Origin: Arenibacter arenosicollis
GTDB lineage: Bacteria; Bacteroidota; Bacteroidia; Flavobacteriales; Flavobacteriaceae
Direction: 5' to 3'
Assembly (NCBI RefSeq): GCF_014397245.1
Contig: NZ_JACLHY010000003.1
Coordinates: 62,001 to 126,000 of the forward strand
Length of the DNA: 64,000 bases
Made by a program: the position numbers and the translations under genes. Shown here piece after piece: positions 26,570-35,280 of the stretch. The notes beneath the pieces were generated by a model. It did not search any database. It saw only the letters and a program-made list of their open reading frames with translations, and was not told where the DNA came from. Position 1 is the first letter of the stretch. The number at the start of each line of letters is the position of its first letter.

Positions 26570-28408
26570 ATGAAAAAAAAATCGCGTCTTAAAATACCTT
26601 TTTTGGCTGTCTTTATTTTGCTGGCCAACCTTTCCTTGGCACAGGAAATTATAGAAATCCATGTTTCACCAACTGGCTCTGATTCCAACCCAGGGACGGT
26701 AGACAAACCAATAAAAACACTTCATAAGGTTACTGCAATATTGGGAAACATGGATTCCGCTGAACTACCCAAAATTGTAGTTTGGCTTAATGATGGTATC
26801 TACCGCATAAGTAAACCCATAGTAATAGATTCAACCGTAAAGAAAAGTGGAATTCCCCTGAAATTTAAGGCGGTTGAAGGCTCAAGGCCTACAATATCCG
26901 GGGCAGTGGAACTAAAGCATTGGACTAATTTAGGTGATGGCATTTGGGTTGCGGAGGTTCCCAAGAATCTTGGAATTTTTAGGGAATTTTTCGTTAAAGG
27001 CAAACGCGCTGTGCGGGCCAGACATCCCAACAATGAATATCTTAGGGTGAAGGAAGTAGGGGCTGATAGACGAACCAACTTTACTTATCACACGGGCGGC
27101 TTTCCACAACCAAAAAACGCTGGAGAGGTAGAACTGGTCGTATTACACGATTGGTCCATTACCCGAATTCCTATCAAAAACATTGACAAGAACATCAATT
27201 CAATCATTGCGGCCGATTCTATCGGTGCCAAGGGCTTGGACTTTTTTAATCTTGACCAATGGGAGCCAAATCCACGATACTTCCTGGAAAATGATATTGA
27301 ATTTTTGGATATGGAAAACGAATGGTATTTGGACAGCTCCGCATCAAAAATTTACCTTAAATTACCACTAAACCTTAACCCTTCCCAACTGTCCATCGAG
27401 GTGCCATTAGCGGAATCCTTAATGCTTTTGGAAGGTAGTGAAGAGAGCCCAATTTCCAATGTTAGCTTTGAAGGGATTAGCTTTCAATACTGTAGATGGA
27501 ATATCCCTAACCAAACCTATGCAGGAATACAAGCCTGTAATTTTGATACGCAAAAAGGCAATAAAGAATGGGCAGTGGTGCCAGCCGCTATCCGGACGAC
27601 TTGGGGTACCAATATTCGATTTGAAAACTGTGAATTCTCTTCCTTGGGAGGAAGTGGCATCTGGTTAGGAACGGGAAGTAGGAATTGCACTATTAAAAAC
27701 TGTAGACTTCAAGATATTTCCGGAAATGGGGTTATGATAGGCGAAGGTCAGGATCGACTCGTGTCTGGTGAACCATGGTGGAAAGATGCCCCTCAACAAG
27801 CCGCCCTTGGGAATACGGTGGAGGACTGCGATATTTCCAATTGCGGAGTACAATTCTATGGTGCCGTTGGTATATGGTGCGGATTAACTGCTGAAACTAT
27901 GTTGAAAAACAATAAGGTGTACAACCTGCCCTATACCGGTATTTCCATCGGTTGGATGTGGAGCCCGGAAGTAACCCCCTGTAGGGACAATACCATAGAA
28001 AACAATCATATTCACCATGTAATGCAAACCCTTAGTGACGGTGGAGGAATTTATATGCTGGGCTTACAACCGGGAAGTAAATTGATTGGCAATCATATTC
28101 ATGATATTTCGGTCAACGCGGGAAGAGCTGAAAGTAATGGGATGTTTTTAGATGAAGGAACCAAAGATGTATTGGTAGAAAACAACCTAATCTATAATAT
28201 TGCCAAATCCCCCCTAAGGTTCCACAGAGCTTCGACCAATATAGTTAAGGACAACTATTTATTTTCCAATGGAAAAACGCCAGGCATCGCTTATAACAAC
28301 ACCCCGCTGGAAAATATACATCAGGAAGGTAATAAAGAAATAAGCACGGACCAGCTAGATTATAAAGTTTTGTTAAAAGAGGCCATGTCCAAATACGTTA
28401 GGCCGTAA
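26570..28408 (+). CDS. Secreted right-handed beta-helix protein, GH141-like
   Basis: 612-residue exported protein (signal RLKIPFLAVFILLANLSLAQ). The ATG at 26570 is chosen over a GTG at 26540, which would put extra residues before the signal. After IHVSPTGSDSNPGTVDKP, the usual start of beta-helix glycosidases, comes a domain with FREFFVKGKRAVRARHPN. Many parallel beta-helix coils follow, rich in asparagine ladders (NCTIKNCRLQDISGNGVMIG, ENNHIHHVMQTLSDGGGIYM). This matches GH141-type proteins (alpha-L-fucosidase or xylanase activities are known in that family); GH120-type or another beta-helix hydrolase is the alternative. It follows the GH95 enzyme and likely attacks the same glycan. Confidence 0.65.
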   Translation: MKKKSRLKIPFLAVFILLANLSLAQEIIEIHVSPTGSDSNPGTVDKPIKTLHKVTAILGNMDSAELPKIVVWLNDGIYRISKPIVIDSTVKKSGIPLKFKAVEGSRPTISGAVELKHWTNLGDGIWVAEVPKNLGIFREFFVKGKRAVRARHPNNEYLRVKEVGADRRTNFTYHTGGFPQPKNAGEVELVVLHDWSITRIPIKNIDKNINSIIAADSIGAKGLDFFNLDQWEPNPRYFLENDIEFLDMENEWYLDSSASKIYLKLPLNLNPSQLSIEVPLAESLMLLEGSEESPISNVSFEGISFQYCRWNIPNQTYAGIQACNFDTQKGNKEWAVVPAAIRTTWGTNIRFENCEFSSLGGSGIWLGTGSRNCTIKNCRLQDISGNGVMIGEGQDRLVSGEPWWKDAPQQAALGNTVEDCDISNCGVQFYGAVGIWCGLTAETMLKNNKVYNLPYTGISIGWMWSPEVTPCRDNTIENNHIHHVMQTLSDGGGIYMLGLQPGSKLIGNHIHDISVNAGRAESNGMFLDEGTKDVLVENNLIYNIAKSPLRFHRASTNIVKDNYLFSNGKTPGIAYNNTPLENIHQEGNKEISTDQLDYKVLLKEAMSKYVRP

Positions 28409-28575
28409 CCAATCTTAAAAAATTCCCCTTGAAACATTGATCATCCTGGTCCTTAACAAAATATTAACAATTGCATTTGCCATATTTCCACCATTGGGAT
28501 ATCAAATAATTATATCTTAATTTGGAATTAAATGAAAATACCAAAGCTGAACCTTTTATCCATTAAAATTTTACC

Positions 28576-29559
28576 ATGAAGCATCTGAAATCACTATTTA
28601 TTACCGTCTTTGTCCTTTTATTTGGGCTTGGTGCATATGCCCAACAATCTGAAAATCCTTATAACCCTGAGCCAAAAATGGATCAATTAAGGGCCAGAAA
28701 AGGTAAGAAACCTACACAAATGCACTTTTTGGTGTTTGGGGACTCCAAGGGATCGGAACATTTTCCTGGCGTTTTAAAAAGGGCAGATATGTTGCAGCCC
28801 GATTTCTGCATTACCACTGCCGATCTGGTAAACCGAGGGGCTGGTGATCAAGGCAAGATAGACTACAAAACCTTGGACGAGGATGGGGGTTGGTTTATGC
28901 GAAAATATCCTATGTGGCCTACCGTAGGAAACCATGAGGAATCTGGCGGGGAAGATGGCATAGAGAATTTCAGTAATTTCTTCGGGATGAAAAAAGCGAT
29001 GTACAGTTTCAACTATGGCAACGCTAAATTTATTGCCTTGCCTTGGCCAAAAATAAAGGACGATCCCAAAAAATTAAGATGGCTTAAAAGGGAGTTAAGG
29101 AAAGCAAAAGGAAAACACATTTTTGTCTACAAACACCGTCCGCATTATACCATGGGCAATAAATCCTATGACGATGTGGAAGGCGCCGAAACAGAGACTA
29201 CCAAACTATTTGACAAATACAATGTCACTGCTGTTTTTAGCGGACACGACCATATTTATTACCGCACCAAAAGAAATGGCACCAATTACATTATTTCTGC
29301 TGGAGCTGGTGCCAGCATCTACTCACTGAAAAGGGAAAAGGATGCCATTGAAGGCGATGCCTATTACGGTAAAAAAGTGGATGAGGAACAAGGTGAAGGC
29401 ATAGCCCCTTATAAATTCCACGCTGCCGATGGTACGGAAACCGATATCCCTGAAGCTATGTTTTATGTATTGTCCGTTAAGATTGACGGTGAAAAAGTAG
29501 CCATTCAAATGATAGATGCAAAGACCGGAAAGGTTTGGGACGAGGCCGATATTAATTAA
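28576..29559 (+). CDS. Secreted calcineurin-like metallophosphoesterase
   Basis: 327 residues with a signal peptide (SLFITVFVLLFGLGAYAQ). All metal-binding blocks of the calcineurin-like fold are present in order: FGDSKG, TTADLVNRG, VGNHEE, KHRPHY and SGHDHIYYR. The protein acts outside the cytoplasm on a phosphate ester, phosphodiester or related bond; the substrate is unknown. A 167-bp gap with no terminator separates it from the beta-helix gene, so it may share that transcript or have its own promoter. In glycan loci such enzymes could supply phosphate or remove phosphate from decorated glycans, which is inference. Confidence 0.85.
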   Translation: MKHLKSLFITVFVLLFGLGAYAQQSENPYNPEPKMDQLRARKGKKPTQMHFLVFGDSKGSEHFPGVLKRADMLQPDFCITTADLVNRGAGDQGKIDYKTLDEDGGWFMRKYPMWPTVGNHEESGGEDGIENFSNFFGMKKAMYSFNYGNAKFIALPWPKIKDDPKKLRWLKRELRKAKGKHIFVYKHRPHYTMGNKSYDDVEGAETETTKLFDKYNVTAVFSGHDHIYYRTKRNGTNYIISAGAGASIYSLKREKDAIEGDAYYGKKVDEEQGEGIAPYKFHAADGTETDIPEAMFYVLSVKIDGEKVAIQMIDAKTGKVWDEADIN

Positions 29560-29697
29560 TATTTGCCATTTGCCCAAAAGGGACCTTACGATAGGCCAGA
29601 AACACCATAATTATTGGAGACTTCCCATTATCCCATAAGTAAAAGACGTAATTGGCAACTGATCTATTTTCACACGAAATAAAAATAATATAAGGTT

Positions 29698-30930
29698 ATG
29701 AAAGCAATAAAAAATGGAGTCACTGCCAATCCCAATAGAAGAAAGTTTTTAGGCACCGCGTTACTGGGCAGCAGCGCCATGGCCTTAGCCCCTCATTTTG
29801 CTTTCGCAAACATACCGGCCGTAGATAAAAAGGTTAGAATAGGTATTGTTGGAGGAAGGTTTGGTGCCGGCTTTTATTTTCATGAACACCCCAATTGCAT
29901 CGTAGAAGCAGTAAGTGATCTTCGTGCAGATCGCCGCAACCATCTAATGGAGGTATACTCCTGCAAAAAAAGCTATGAATCCTTGGCAAAATTGCTACAG
30001 GACCCTAAAGTCGAAGCTGTTTTTATTGCCACTCCGGCCCCAGATCACGCTAAGCATGTTTTGGCCACCCTAAACGCGGGGAAGCATGTTTTATGTGCAG
30101 TACCAGCCGCTTGGACACTGGAAGAATGTTATGAATTAAAGGAAGCAGTGAATCGTACTGGACTTACGTACATGATGGCAGAAACCAGTGTTTACAGACA
30201 GGCTACCATCTCGGTTAAAAAGTTTTATAAGGAAGGAACTTTCGGGAAGGTTTTCAGTGCCGCAGCCGAATATAATCATCCAGGGCTGGAGGAACTGTAT
30301 TTTGAGGATGGCAAGGCTACTTGGAGACATGGGGTGCCGCCTATGTTATATCCTACACATTGTACTTCGTTCTTAATTTCGGTAACAGGGGAACGGCTAA
30401 CACAGGTTAGCGCTATGGGTTGGGGGGATGATAGTCCATTATTGCAAAACAATCCATACAACAACCCTTTTTGGAACGAAACTGCCTTTTTCAAGACCAA
30501 CAAAGGAACACCTTTTCGTGTAGAAGTGAACTGGAAAGGAGCTCTACGTGAAGTTGAAAGGGGAGAATGGAGGGGCGATAAAATGAGTTTTTATATGTCT
30601 GAGCATGGAGGAGGGGATTCCACAATAGTAAGGGCATCCAACGAAATTGGAAAAGATGATGCAGGTTTTAAAAACAAAAAAAGTAGGGTAGAAAAATATG
30701 ATCAGCCGCTATGGTGGAAAACGGATATGCTACCCACGGCACTTAGACATGGTAGTGGACATGACGGTTCGCATTCTTTCATAACCCATGAGTTTATAGA
30801 TGCAATCGTAAACAACCGTGACCCAGAAATCAATATTCATGAAGCCCTAGCGTATACGGCACCAGGGATTGTTGCGCATTCATCAGCACTAAAGGGAGGT
30901 GAATCTATGAATATTCCTAGTTTTGATTAG
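29698..30930 (+). CDS. Tat-exported Gfo/Idh/MocA-family oxidoreductase
   Basis: 410 residues. The start carries a twin-arginine signal (NRRKFLG at 13-19, then GTALLGSSAMALAPHFAFA). The mature part begins with a Rossmann nucleotide-binding strand (VRIGIVGGRFGAGFYF) and shows the family's second block (VEAVFIATPAPDHAKHVLATL, AGKHVLCAVPAAWT). The usual EKP motif is replaced by AVPAAW, so the catalytic lysine is missing at that place. Tat export is compatible with a folded protein carrying bound NAD(P), as in GH109 and glucose-fructose oxidoreductase. It is the last gene of the glycan locus. It may act as an NAD-dependent glycosidase or sugar oxidoreductase; the altered motif makes the activity uncertain. 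Confidence 0.82.
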   Translation: MKAIKNGVTANPNRRKFLGTALLGSSAMALAPHFAFANIPAVDKKVRIGIVGGRFGAGFYFHEHPNCIVEAVSDLRADRRNHLMEVYSCKKSYESLAKLLQDPKVEAVFIATPAPDHAKHVLATLNAGKHVLCAVPAAWTLEECYELKEAVNRTGLTYMMAETSVYRQATISVKKFYKEGTFGKVFSAAAEYNHPGLEELYFEDGKATWRHGVPPMLYPTHCTSFLISVTGERLTQVSAMGWGDDSPLLQNNPYNNPFWNETAFFKTNKGTPFRVEVNWKGALREVERGEWRGDKMSFYMSEHGGGDSTIVRASNEIGKDDAGFKNKKSRVEKYDQPLWWKTDMLPTALRHGSGHDGSHSFITHEFIDAIVNNRDPEINIHEALAYTAPGIVAHSSALKGGESMNIPSFD

Positions 30931-31004
30931 TATAACTGTACCCCGCCGTTAAGAATTGACACAAAAAGCCAATAGTTCCGGATTCAGAACAAGGACTTTT
31001 AGGT

Positions 31005-31970
31005 TTAATCCTGTGCTATATGAAAAATAGCATCGCCCTGGTTTACGATCGGAGATTGGTTGATACATATGATATATCCATCGCTCTGCGCATTTACTCT
31101 CCTTTCAAAGTTGCCAAAGGGATCGGATATATTTCCTAAAAGATCTCCTTTTGATACTTTACTCCCTAAAGAAATAGAGGGGTGAAACATGCCAGAATAT
31201 TTTGCCCTGACCCACTGGGATGACCCAATAGTCACAGGTTGTGGAGATTTAGGCTCCATTAGCTTTAACTCTCCGGTAAAATTCCTCATTCCCAAATGAT
31301 CCATTACCCTAAGCGCTCCTGCAATCCCCATCTTTGTAATCTGGTTATTTATATCCAAGGATTTTCCCCCTTCAAAAAGCAATACTTTCTTACCCATTTT
31401 GGCCAAAGCTTCCCGAAACGACTTCTCCCTAGTTTTTGCCAATACAACAAATGGTGCACCAAATACTTTTGCCAATTCCATACATTGTTCATCGCCTTTA
31501 TTTATCCTGGTCTGCGGCGCATTAAATCGGCTTTCAGCTCCTGTGTGATAATCGATGCAATAATCCACTTTAGGGGCAATTTCTTTCATAAGATGATAGG
31601 CAAACCTACTGGCCAAGGAACCTCGGGGACTCCCTGGAAAGACTCTATTTAGATCTCGCCCATCGGGGAACTGTCTTGCCTGGTTTAGAAAACCGAATAT
31701 ATTGACCACAGGGATACATATGACCGTTCCACAATCCGGCCTGTTATATTTTTTGGAAATCAATTTGCGAATGATCTCAACTCCGTTAATCTCATTCCCA
31801 TGGATGCCGCCTGTTATCAATAAAACAGGTCCTGGATTTTTTCCTCTTTGTACAATAATGGGAACCTCAATTTTTGTCCCGGTATGCAATTTTGCGATAT
31901 CCAGATTTAGCAGCATCCCCTTTCCGGGCAAAACAGTTTCGCCCAATAATACATTTTTCCTATTCGGCAT
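31005..31970 (-). CDS. Succinylglutamate desuccinylase/aspartoacylase-family zinc hydrolase
   Basis: 321-residue cytoplasmic member of the AstE/AspA (M14-like) amidohydrolases. The zinc site is visible: H and E in [14 protein letters not shown], and a third ligand in [12 protein letters not shown]. The C-terminal about 90 residues form the usual small beta domain ([20 protein letters not shown]). The ATG at 31970 is chosen; another at 31982 adds four residues. Either way the start overlaps the end of the RimK-like gene, so the two are translationally coupled. The family removes an acyl group from an amino acid; with a RimK-type ligase the substrate may be a glutamylated or N-acylated compound. 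Confidence 0.88.
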   Translation of the reverse strand: MPNRKNVLLGETVLPGKGMLLNLDIAKLHTGTKIEVPIIVQRGKNPGPVLLITGGIHGNEINGVEIIRKLISKKYNRPDCGTVICIPVVNIFGFLNQARQFPDGRDLNRVFPGSPRGSLASRFAYHLMKEIAPKVDYCIDYHTGAESRFNAPQTRINKGDEQCMELAKVFGAPFVVLAKTREKSFREALAKMGKKVLLFEGGKSLDINNQITKMGIAGALRVMDHLGMRNFTGELKLMEPKSPQPVTIGSSQWVRAKYSGMFHPSISLGSKVSKGDLLGNISDPFGNFERRVNAQSDGYIICINQSPIVNQGDAIFHIAQD

Positions 31971-32835
31971 GTCTTTCCACATATTTTATCATAAGACCAG
32001 CAATATCTTTTCCCGTCGCGGCCTCAATACCTTCCAGACCGGGGGACGAATTTACTTCTAAAATCAATGGACCCCTAGCGGATTGAAGCATATCTACCCC
32101 GGCCACTCCCAGTCCCATGACCCTGGCCGCTTTTATGGCCGCATTTTCCTCTTCATCGGTCAGCTCTATGATATTGGCCGAACCACCCCTGTGCAAGTTG
32201 GACCTGAACTCTCCTTCCTTTCCCTGCCTTTTCATGGCCCCTACTACTACCCCATCTATAACAAAGGCACGAATATCGGCTCCTTTGGCTTCCTTAATAA
32301 ATTCCTGTACAATTACCCTTGCTTTTAGGCCATTAAAAGCTTCCAATATGGATTCTGCAGAATTCCTATTGTCCGCCAGTACCACCCCAAGTCCTTGGGT
32401 ACCCTCCAATAATTTAATGACCACCGGTGCTCCCCCGGCATTATCTATGATGGTTCCCACATCCCTGGAATAATTACTGAATACCGTCTTGGGAAGTCCC
32501 AAACCGGCACGCGATAAAATTTGTAGGCTTCGCAGTTTGTCCCTTGAACGGACCAGTGCCTGCGACTCAACCGCGGTAAAGACCTTCATCATTTCAAATT
32601 GTCTTACCACAGCCGTACCATAAAAGGTTATAGATGCCCCTATCCTAGGTATAACTCCAGAAACGCCTGTAATTTCTTGCCCTTGATAAATAAGTCCAGG
32701 CTTCTTCTTTTCTATGACCAGATCGCACTTGCCATGATCTACGACCAACATTTCATGGCCTTTTTTTTCGCCCGCCTCAACAAGACGACTGGTAGAATAT
32801 AATTTGGGGTTTTGGGAGAGGATTACGATTTTCAT
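31960..32835 (-). CDS. rimK: RimK-type ATP-grasp alpha-L-glutamate ligase
   Basis: 291-residue cytoplasmic ATP-grasp enzyme. It starts [20 protein letters not shown] as RimK proteins do. It contains [21 protein letters not shown] (start of the ATP-grasp domain), [14 protein letters not shown] (ATP lysine and glycine loop) and [20 protein letters not shown]. The Mg-binding [15 protein letters not shown] is near the end. E. coli RimK adds glutamates to the C-terminus of ribosomal protein S6; relatives modify other peptides or small acids. In many bacteria a zinc protease (RimB-like) stands beside it; none is found in the about 950 bp upstream. The symbol reflects family membership, not a tested target. 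Confidence 0.85.
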   Translation of the reverse strand: MKIVILSQNPKLYSTSRLVEAGEKKGHEMLVVDHGKCDLVIEKKKPGLIYQGQEITGVSGVIPRIGASITFYGTAVVRQFEMMKVFTAVESQALVRSRDKLRSLQILSRAGLGLPKTVFSNYSRDVGTIIDNAGGAPVVIKLLEGTQGLGVVLADNRNSAESILEAFNGLKARVIVQEFIKEAKGADIRAFVIDGVVVGAMKRQGKEGEFRSNLHRGGSANIIELTDEEENAAIKAARVMGLGVAGVDMLQSARGPLILEVNSSPGLEGIEAATGKDIAGLMIKYVERHAE

Positions 32836-33092
32836 ATATGTATCTTGTCAGTATTATTTAAGTTCATAAAAAGGGAATGGATTTAGGTTTTCGAGTTCTA
32901 ATATCTGCCTTAACAATTAATATACGGTAAATCCTTTGATTAGATCACTTCAAGGATATTATTTTGAACATAATCGATTAAAAATAGTCTAATCTCCCAC
33001 TTAGGTCTGGTAAACTTAAACAATCAGGCTAAATTATAGAGATAGTAAGATCTGCTGAATCTTTGGTTTGGCCTTTCCTTGGACATTCAAAA

Positions 33093-33512
33093 TAGCTACC
33101 GGGGTCACTTCGAAATGAGTTGCCCTTTTGCAACGATTGAGAAGTCTCACATCCTTAGTTCTCATATTGAATTTAGCTTCCCATTAGCACTGAGCGGAGC
33201 TACTTGTGTGATTTAGCTCATGATATTTCTATTTTACGGGTATTCGTGAACCTTCGGTTTCTCCTCCCTACCGGTCGTTACGAAATGACTGAGGGGGTCA
33301 CTTCGAAATGAGTTGCCCTTTTGCAACTCCCGATAGCTCTCGGGAGGGAAGGCGCACATATTTGTCTTTCCTATAGGATTTGATACGCCTAAGCTTGTAG
33401 CGGAGCTACTTGTGTGATTTAGCTCATGATATTTCTATTTTACGGGTATTCGTGAACCTGCGGTTCTCGCTATCGCAAGGAATGACTGCAGGGGTCACTT
33501 CGACCGAGTCTC
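33093..33512. repeat. REP-like intergenic repeat cluster
   Basis: A 34-bp block occurs identically at 33101-33134 and 33294-33327 (beginning GGGGTCACTTCGAAATGAG). A partial third copy starts near 33491 (GGGGTCACTTCGA). A 67-bp block occurs at 33193-33259 and 33399-33465 with one mismatch. Related words (TTACGAAATGACT, TCACTTCGA) and a CTCCCGA/TCGGGAG hairpin are interspersed. Words of this kind recur in intergenic repeats of many flavobacteria. Confidence 0.75.
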
Positions 33513-33731
33513 CTTTTTTAAAAACACCATTATCTTACTGGAGTCAGAACACCATATAAATATATTTCCCTCATTACCAGTTGTTTAAAATATTTATCAT
33601 AAACACAATGCATTAATATACAATTTTCAATAATCCTGAAGCATCAAAATTTTAGACCCTGAAGCAGCAAAAGACCTATTATAAGTACCCATTTTTTGGA
33701 ACAGTGTATGCCATGAAAACAAAAAACCCTC

Positions 33732-33757
33732 TTGTTCAACGATATTTTTTATCTTTA
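33732..33757 (+). promoter_or_regulatory. Candidate promoter of the esterase gene
   Basis: TATCTTTA (33750-33757) resembles the Bacteroidota -7 element TAnnTTTG. TTGT (33732-33735) is at a suitable distance upstream for a -33 element. The start codon lies 27 bases downstream. Confidence 0.45.
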
Positions 33758-33784
33758 GCCTGATCAACCTATTTTAAAGATATA

Positions 33785-34699
33785 ATGAAATCATTTATTT
33801 TCCTTTTTACCATCTTATTCTCCATGACCTCTTTCGCTCAAAACACTATACTCCCGCTTTGGCCCAACAACATTCCCAACTCCATTAAAACAGACGAAAA
33901 AGAGGAAGTCGTAAGTGCGGACATCGTGCGGATAGCTAAGGTACAGCTGCCACAGATAGAAGTATATCTGCCTGCAAAAAAAATAGCGACAGGACAGGCT
34001 GTATTAATTTTTCCTGGAGGTGGCTATGGCATATTGGCCTATGATTGGGAGGGAATGGACTTTGCCAAATTGCTAAACTCCAAAGGCATTGCAGGCATTG
34101 TAGTAAAATATCGTTTACCCAGTTTAAAATCACAAACAGAAATACACAAAGTACCCCTACAGGATGCACAACGCGCCATTAGGACGGTTCGTTCCAAAGC
34201 TGCTGAATGGAATATTGACCCTAACAACATTGGAATAATAGGCTTCTCGGCAGGTGGTCATTTGGCTTCTACTTTGGGCACCCACTATAATGAAGAAGTG
34301 AATGCCAAACAGGATGCTATTGACCAAATGAGTGCTCGCCCAGACTTCATGACCTTGGCCTATCCCGTGATTACTATGGGGGCGCCAAATACCCATGGTG
34401 GCTCCAGAAAAAACCTACTTGGCGAAAATCCTTCCCAAAAAATGGTAGATCATTTTTCGAACGAATTGCAGGTTACCGCCGATACCCCACCTACTTTTTT
34501 GGTGCACGCCACGGATGATACTGCTGTTCCTGTAGAAAACAGTCTCTTATTTTATACTGCACTCATAAAGCATAAGGTTGCGGCGGAAATGCATATCTAT
34601 CCAACCGGAGGTCACGGATTTGCTTTGGGATTGCAGGACCCGCATTTGGCCACTTGGACAGATCAATGGATCGGTTGGCTACATAGTTTAAATAATTAA
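33785..34699 (+). CDS. Secreted alpha/beta-hydrolase (esterase, acetyl-xylan-esterase-like)
   Basis: 304 residues with a signal peptide (KSFIFLFTILFSMTSFAQ). The alpha/beta-hydrolase fold is clear: oxyanion loop FPGGGYGILAYDWEG, nucleophile elbow GFSAGGH, acid in HATDDTAVPVENS and histidine in TGGHGFALG. Members of this BD-FAE/esterase-lipase group remove acetyl or other acyl groups, often from polysaccharides. A 146-bp gap and a separate candidate promoter divide it from the thioredoxin-ApbE cluster, so it may be its own unit. The substrate is not evident. Confidence 0.87.
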   Translation: MKSFIFLFTILFSMTSFAQNTILPLWPNNIPNSIKTDEKEEVVSADIVRIAKVQLPQIEVYLPAKKIATGQAVLIFPGGGYGILAYDWEGMDFAKLLNSKGIAGIVVKYRLPSLKSQTEIHKVPLQDAQRAIRTVRSKAAEWNIDPNNIGIIGFSAGGHLASTLGTHYNEEVNAKQDAIDQMSARPDFMTLAYPVITMGAPNTHGGSRKNLLGENPSQKMVDHFSNELQVTADTPPTFLVHATDDTAVPVENSLLFYTALIKHKVAAEMHIYPTGGHGFALGLQDPHLATWTDQWIGWLHSLNN

Positions 34700-34799
34700 T
34701 TCCAAAAAAAGCTGTGGCAGTACTTACGGCCAGAAACAGTACAAAAGTTTGTAAGGAAATATCTTATACCCGACAATATCTAAGTACAGATACTATATC

Positions 34800-34827
34800 T
34801 TGACATGCCCAAAAAACTCTACCTTTA
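34800..34827 (+). promoter_or_regulatory. Candidate promoter of the thioredoxin-apbE-DUF4266-DUF3570 operon
   Basis: TTGA (34800-34803) and TACCTTTA (34820-34827) approximate the Bacteroidota -33 and -7 elements with a 16-base spacer. They lie 18 bases before the thioredoxin start. Confidence 0.4.
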
Positions 34828-34845
34828 TCACTAAAACATATTGGA

Positions 34846-35280
34846 ATGAAGAAGTGGACATTAATTATGGCTCTTTTATTCACTGGTATCAGTACTGCCC
34901 AAAAATGGGAAAGCGATTGGACAGCTGCTGCTGCCCTGGCAAAACAAAATCACCAAAATGTGCTGTTGGTATTTTCAGGTTCCGATTGGTGCGCCCCTTG
35001 TATTAAACTGGATAAAAACATTTGGCAGACCTCTGAATTTCAGCAGTACGCCCAGGACCACTGGACCATGCTAAAGGCCGATTTCCCAAGAAAAAAAGCC
35101 AATCAGCTACCAGATGACCAAAAAAAAAGAAACGCCCAACTCGCAGAAAAGTATAATAAAAAAGGATATTTCCCTTTGGTCCTAATTTTAGATCCAAATG
35201 GCAATATTCTAGGCCAAACTGGATTCAAAAATATATCTGTTAAAGAATATATTGCACTTTTAAAATCGTTCGAAGGTTGA
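34846..35280 (+). CDS. Periplasmic thioredoxin-family protein
   Basis: 144 residues with a signal peptide (MKKWTLIMALLFTGISTAQ) and a thioredoxin fold. The redox motif is W48-C49-A50-P51-C52 in FSGSDWCAPCIKLD, with a cis-proline segment around GYFPLVLILDPNG. It would act as a disulfide reductant or oxidant in the periplasm. Its stop overlaps the TTG start of apbE by four bases, the first of four tightly packed genes. A plausible partner is the CxC pair at the end of the DUF4266 lipoprotein two genes later, which is inference. Confidence 0.9.
   Translation: MKKWTLIMALLFTGISTAQKWESDWTAAAALAKQNHQNVLLVFSGSDWCAPCIKLDKNIWQTSEFQQYAQDHWTMLKADFPRKKANQLPDDQKKRNAQLAEKYNKKGYFPLVLILDPNGNILGQTGFKNISVKEYIALLKSFEG

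Larger units (their letters stand above)
32836..33784. other. Gene-free region with intergenic repeats
   Basis: No coding frame of useful length. About 33093-33512 is built of repeated blocks, listed separately. The last 100 bases hold the promoter of the esterase gene. Nothing else was recognised. Confidence 0.6.

Noticed and set aside
33193-33465. Repeated blocks considered as a CRISPR array
   Set aside because: The repeats are long, few, irregularly spaced and of different kinds; spacers of uniform length are missing.
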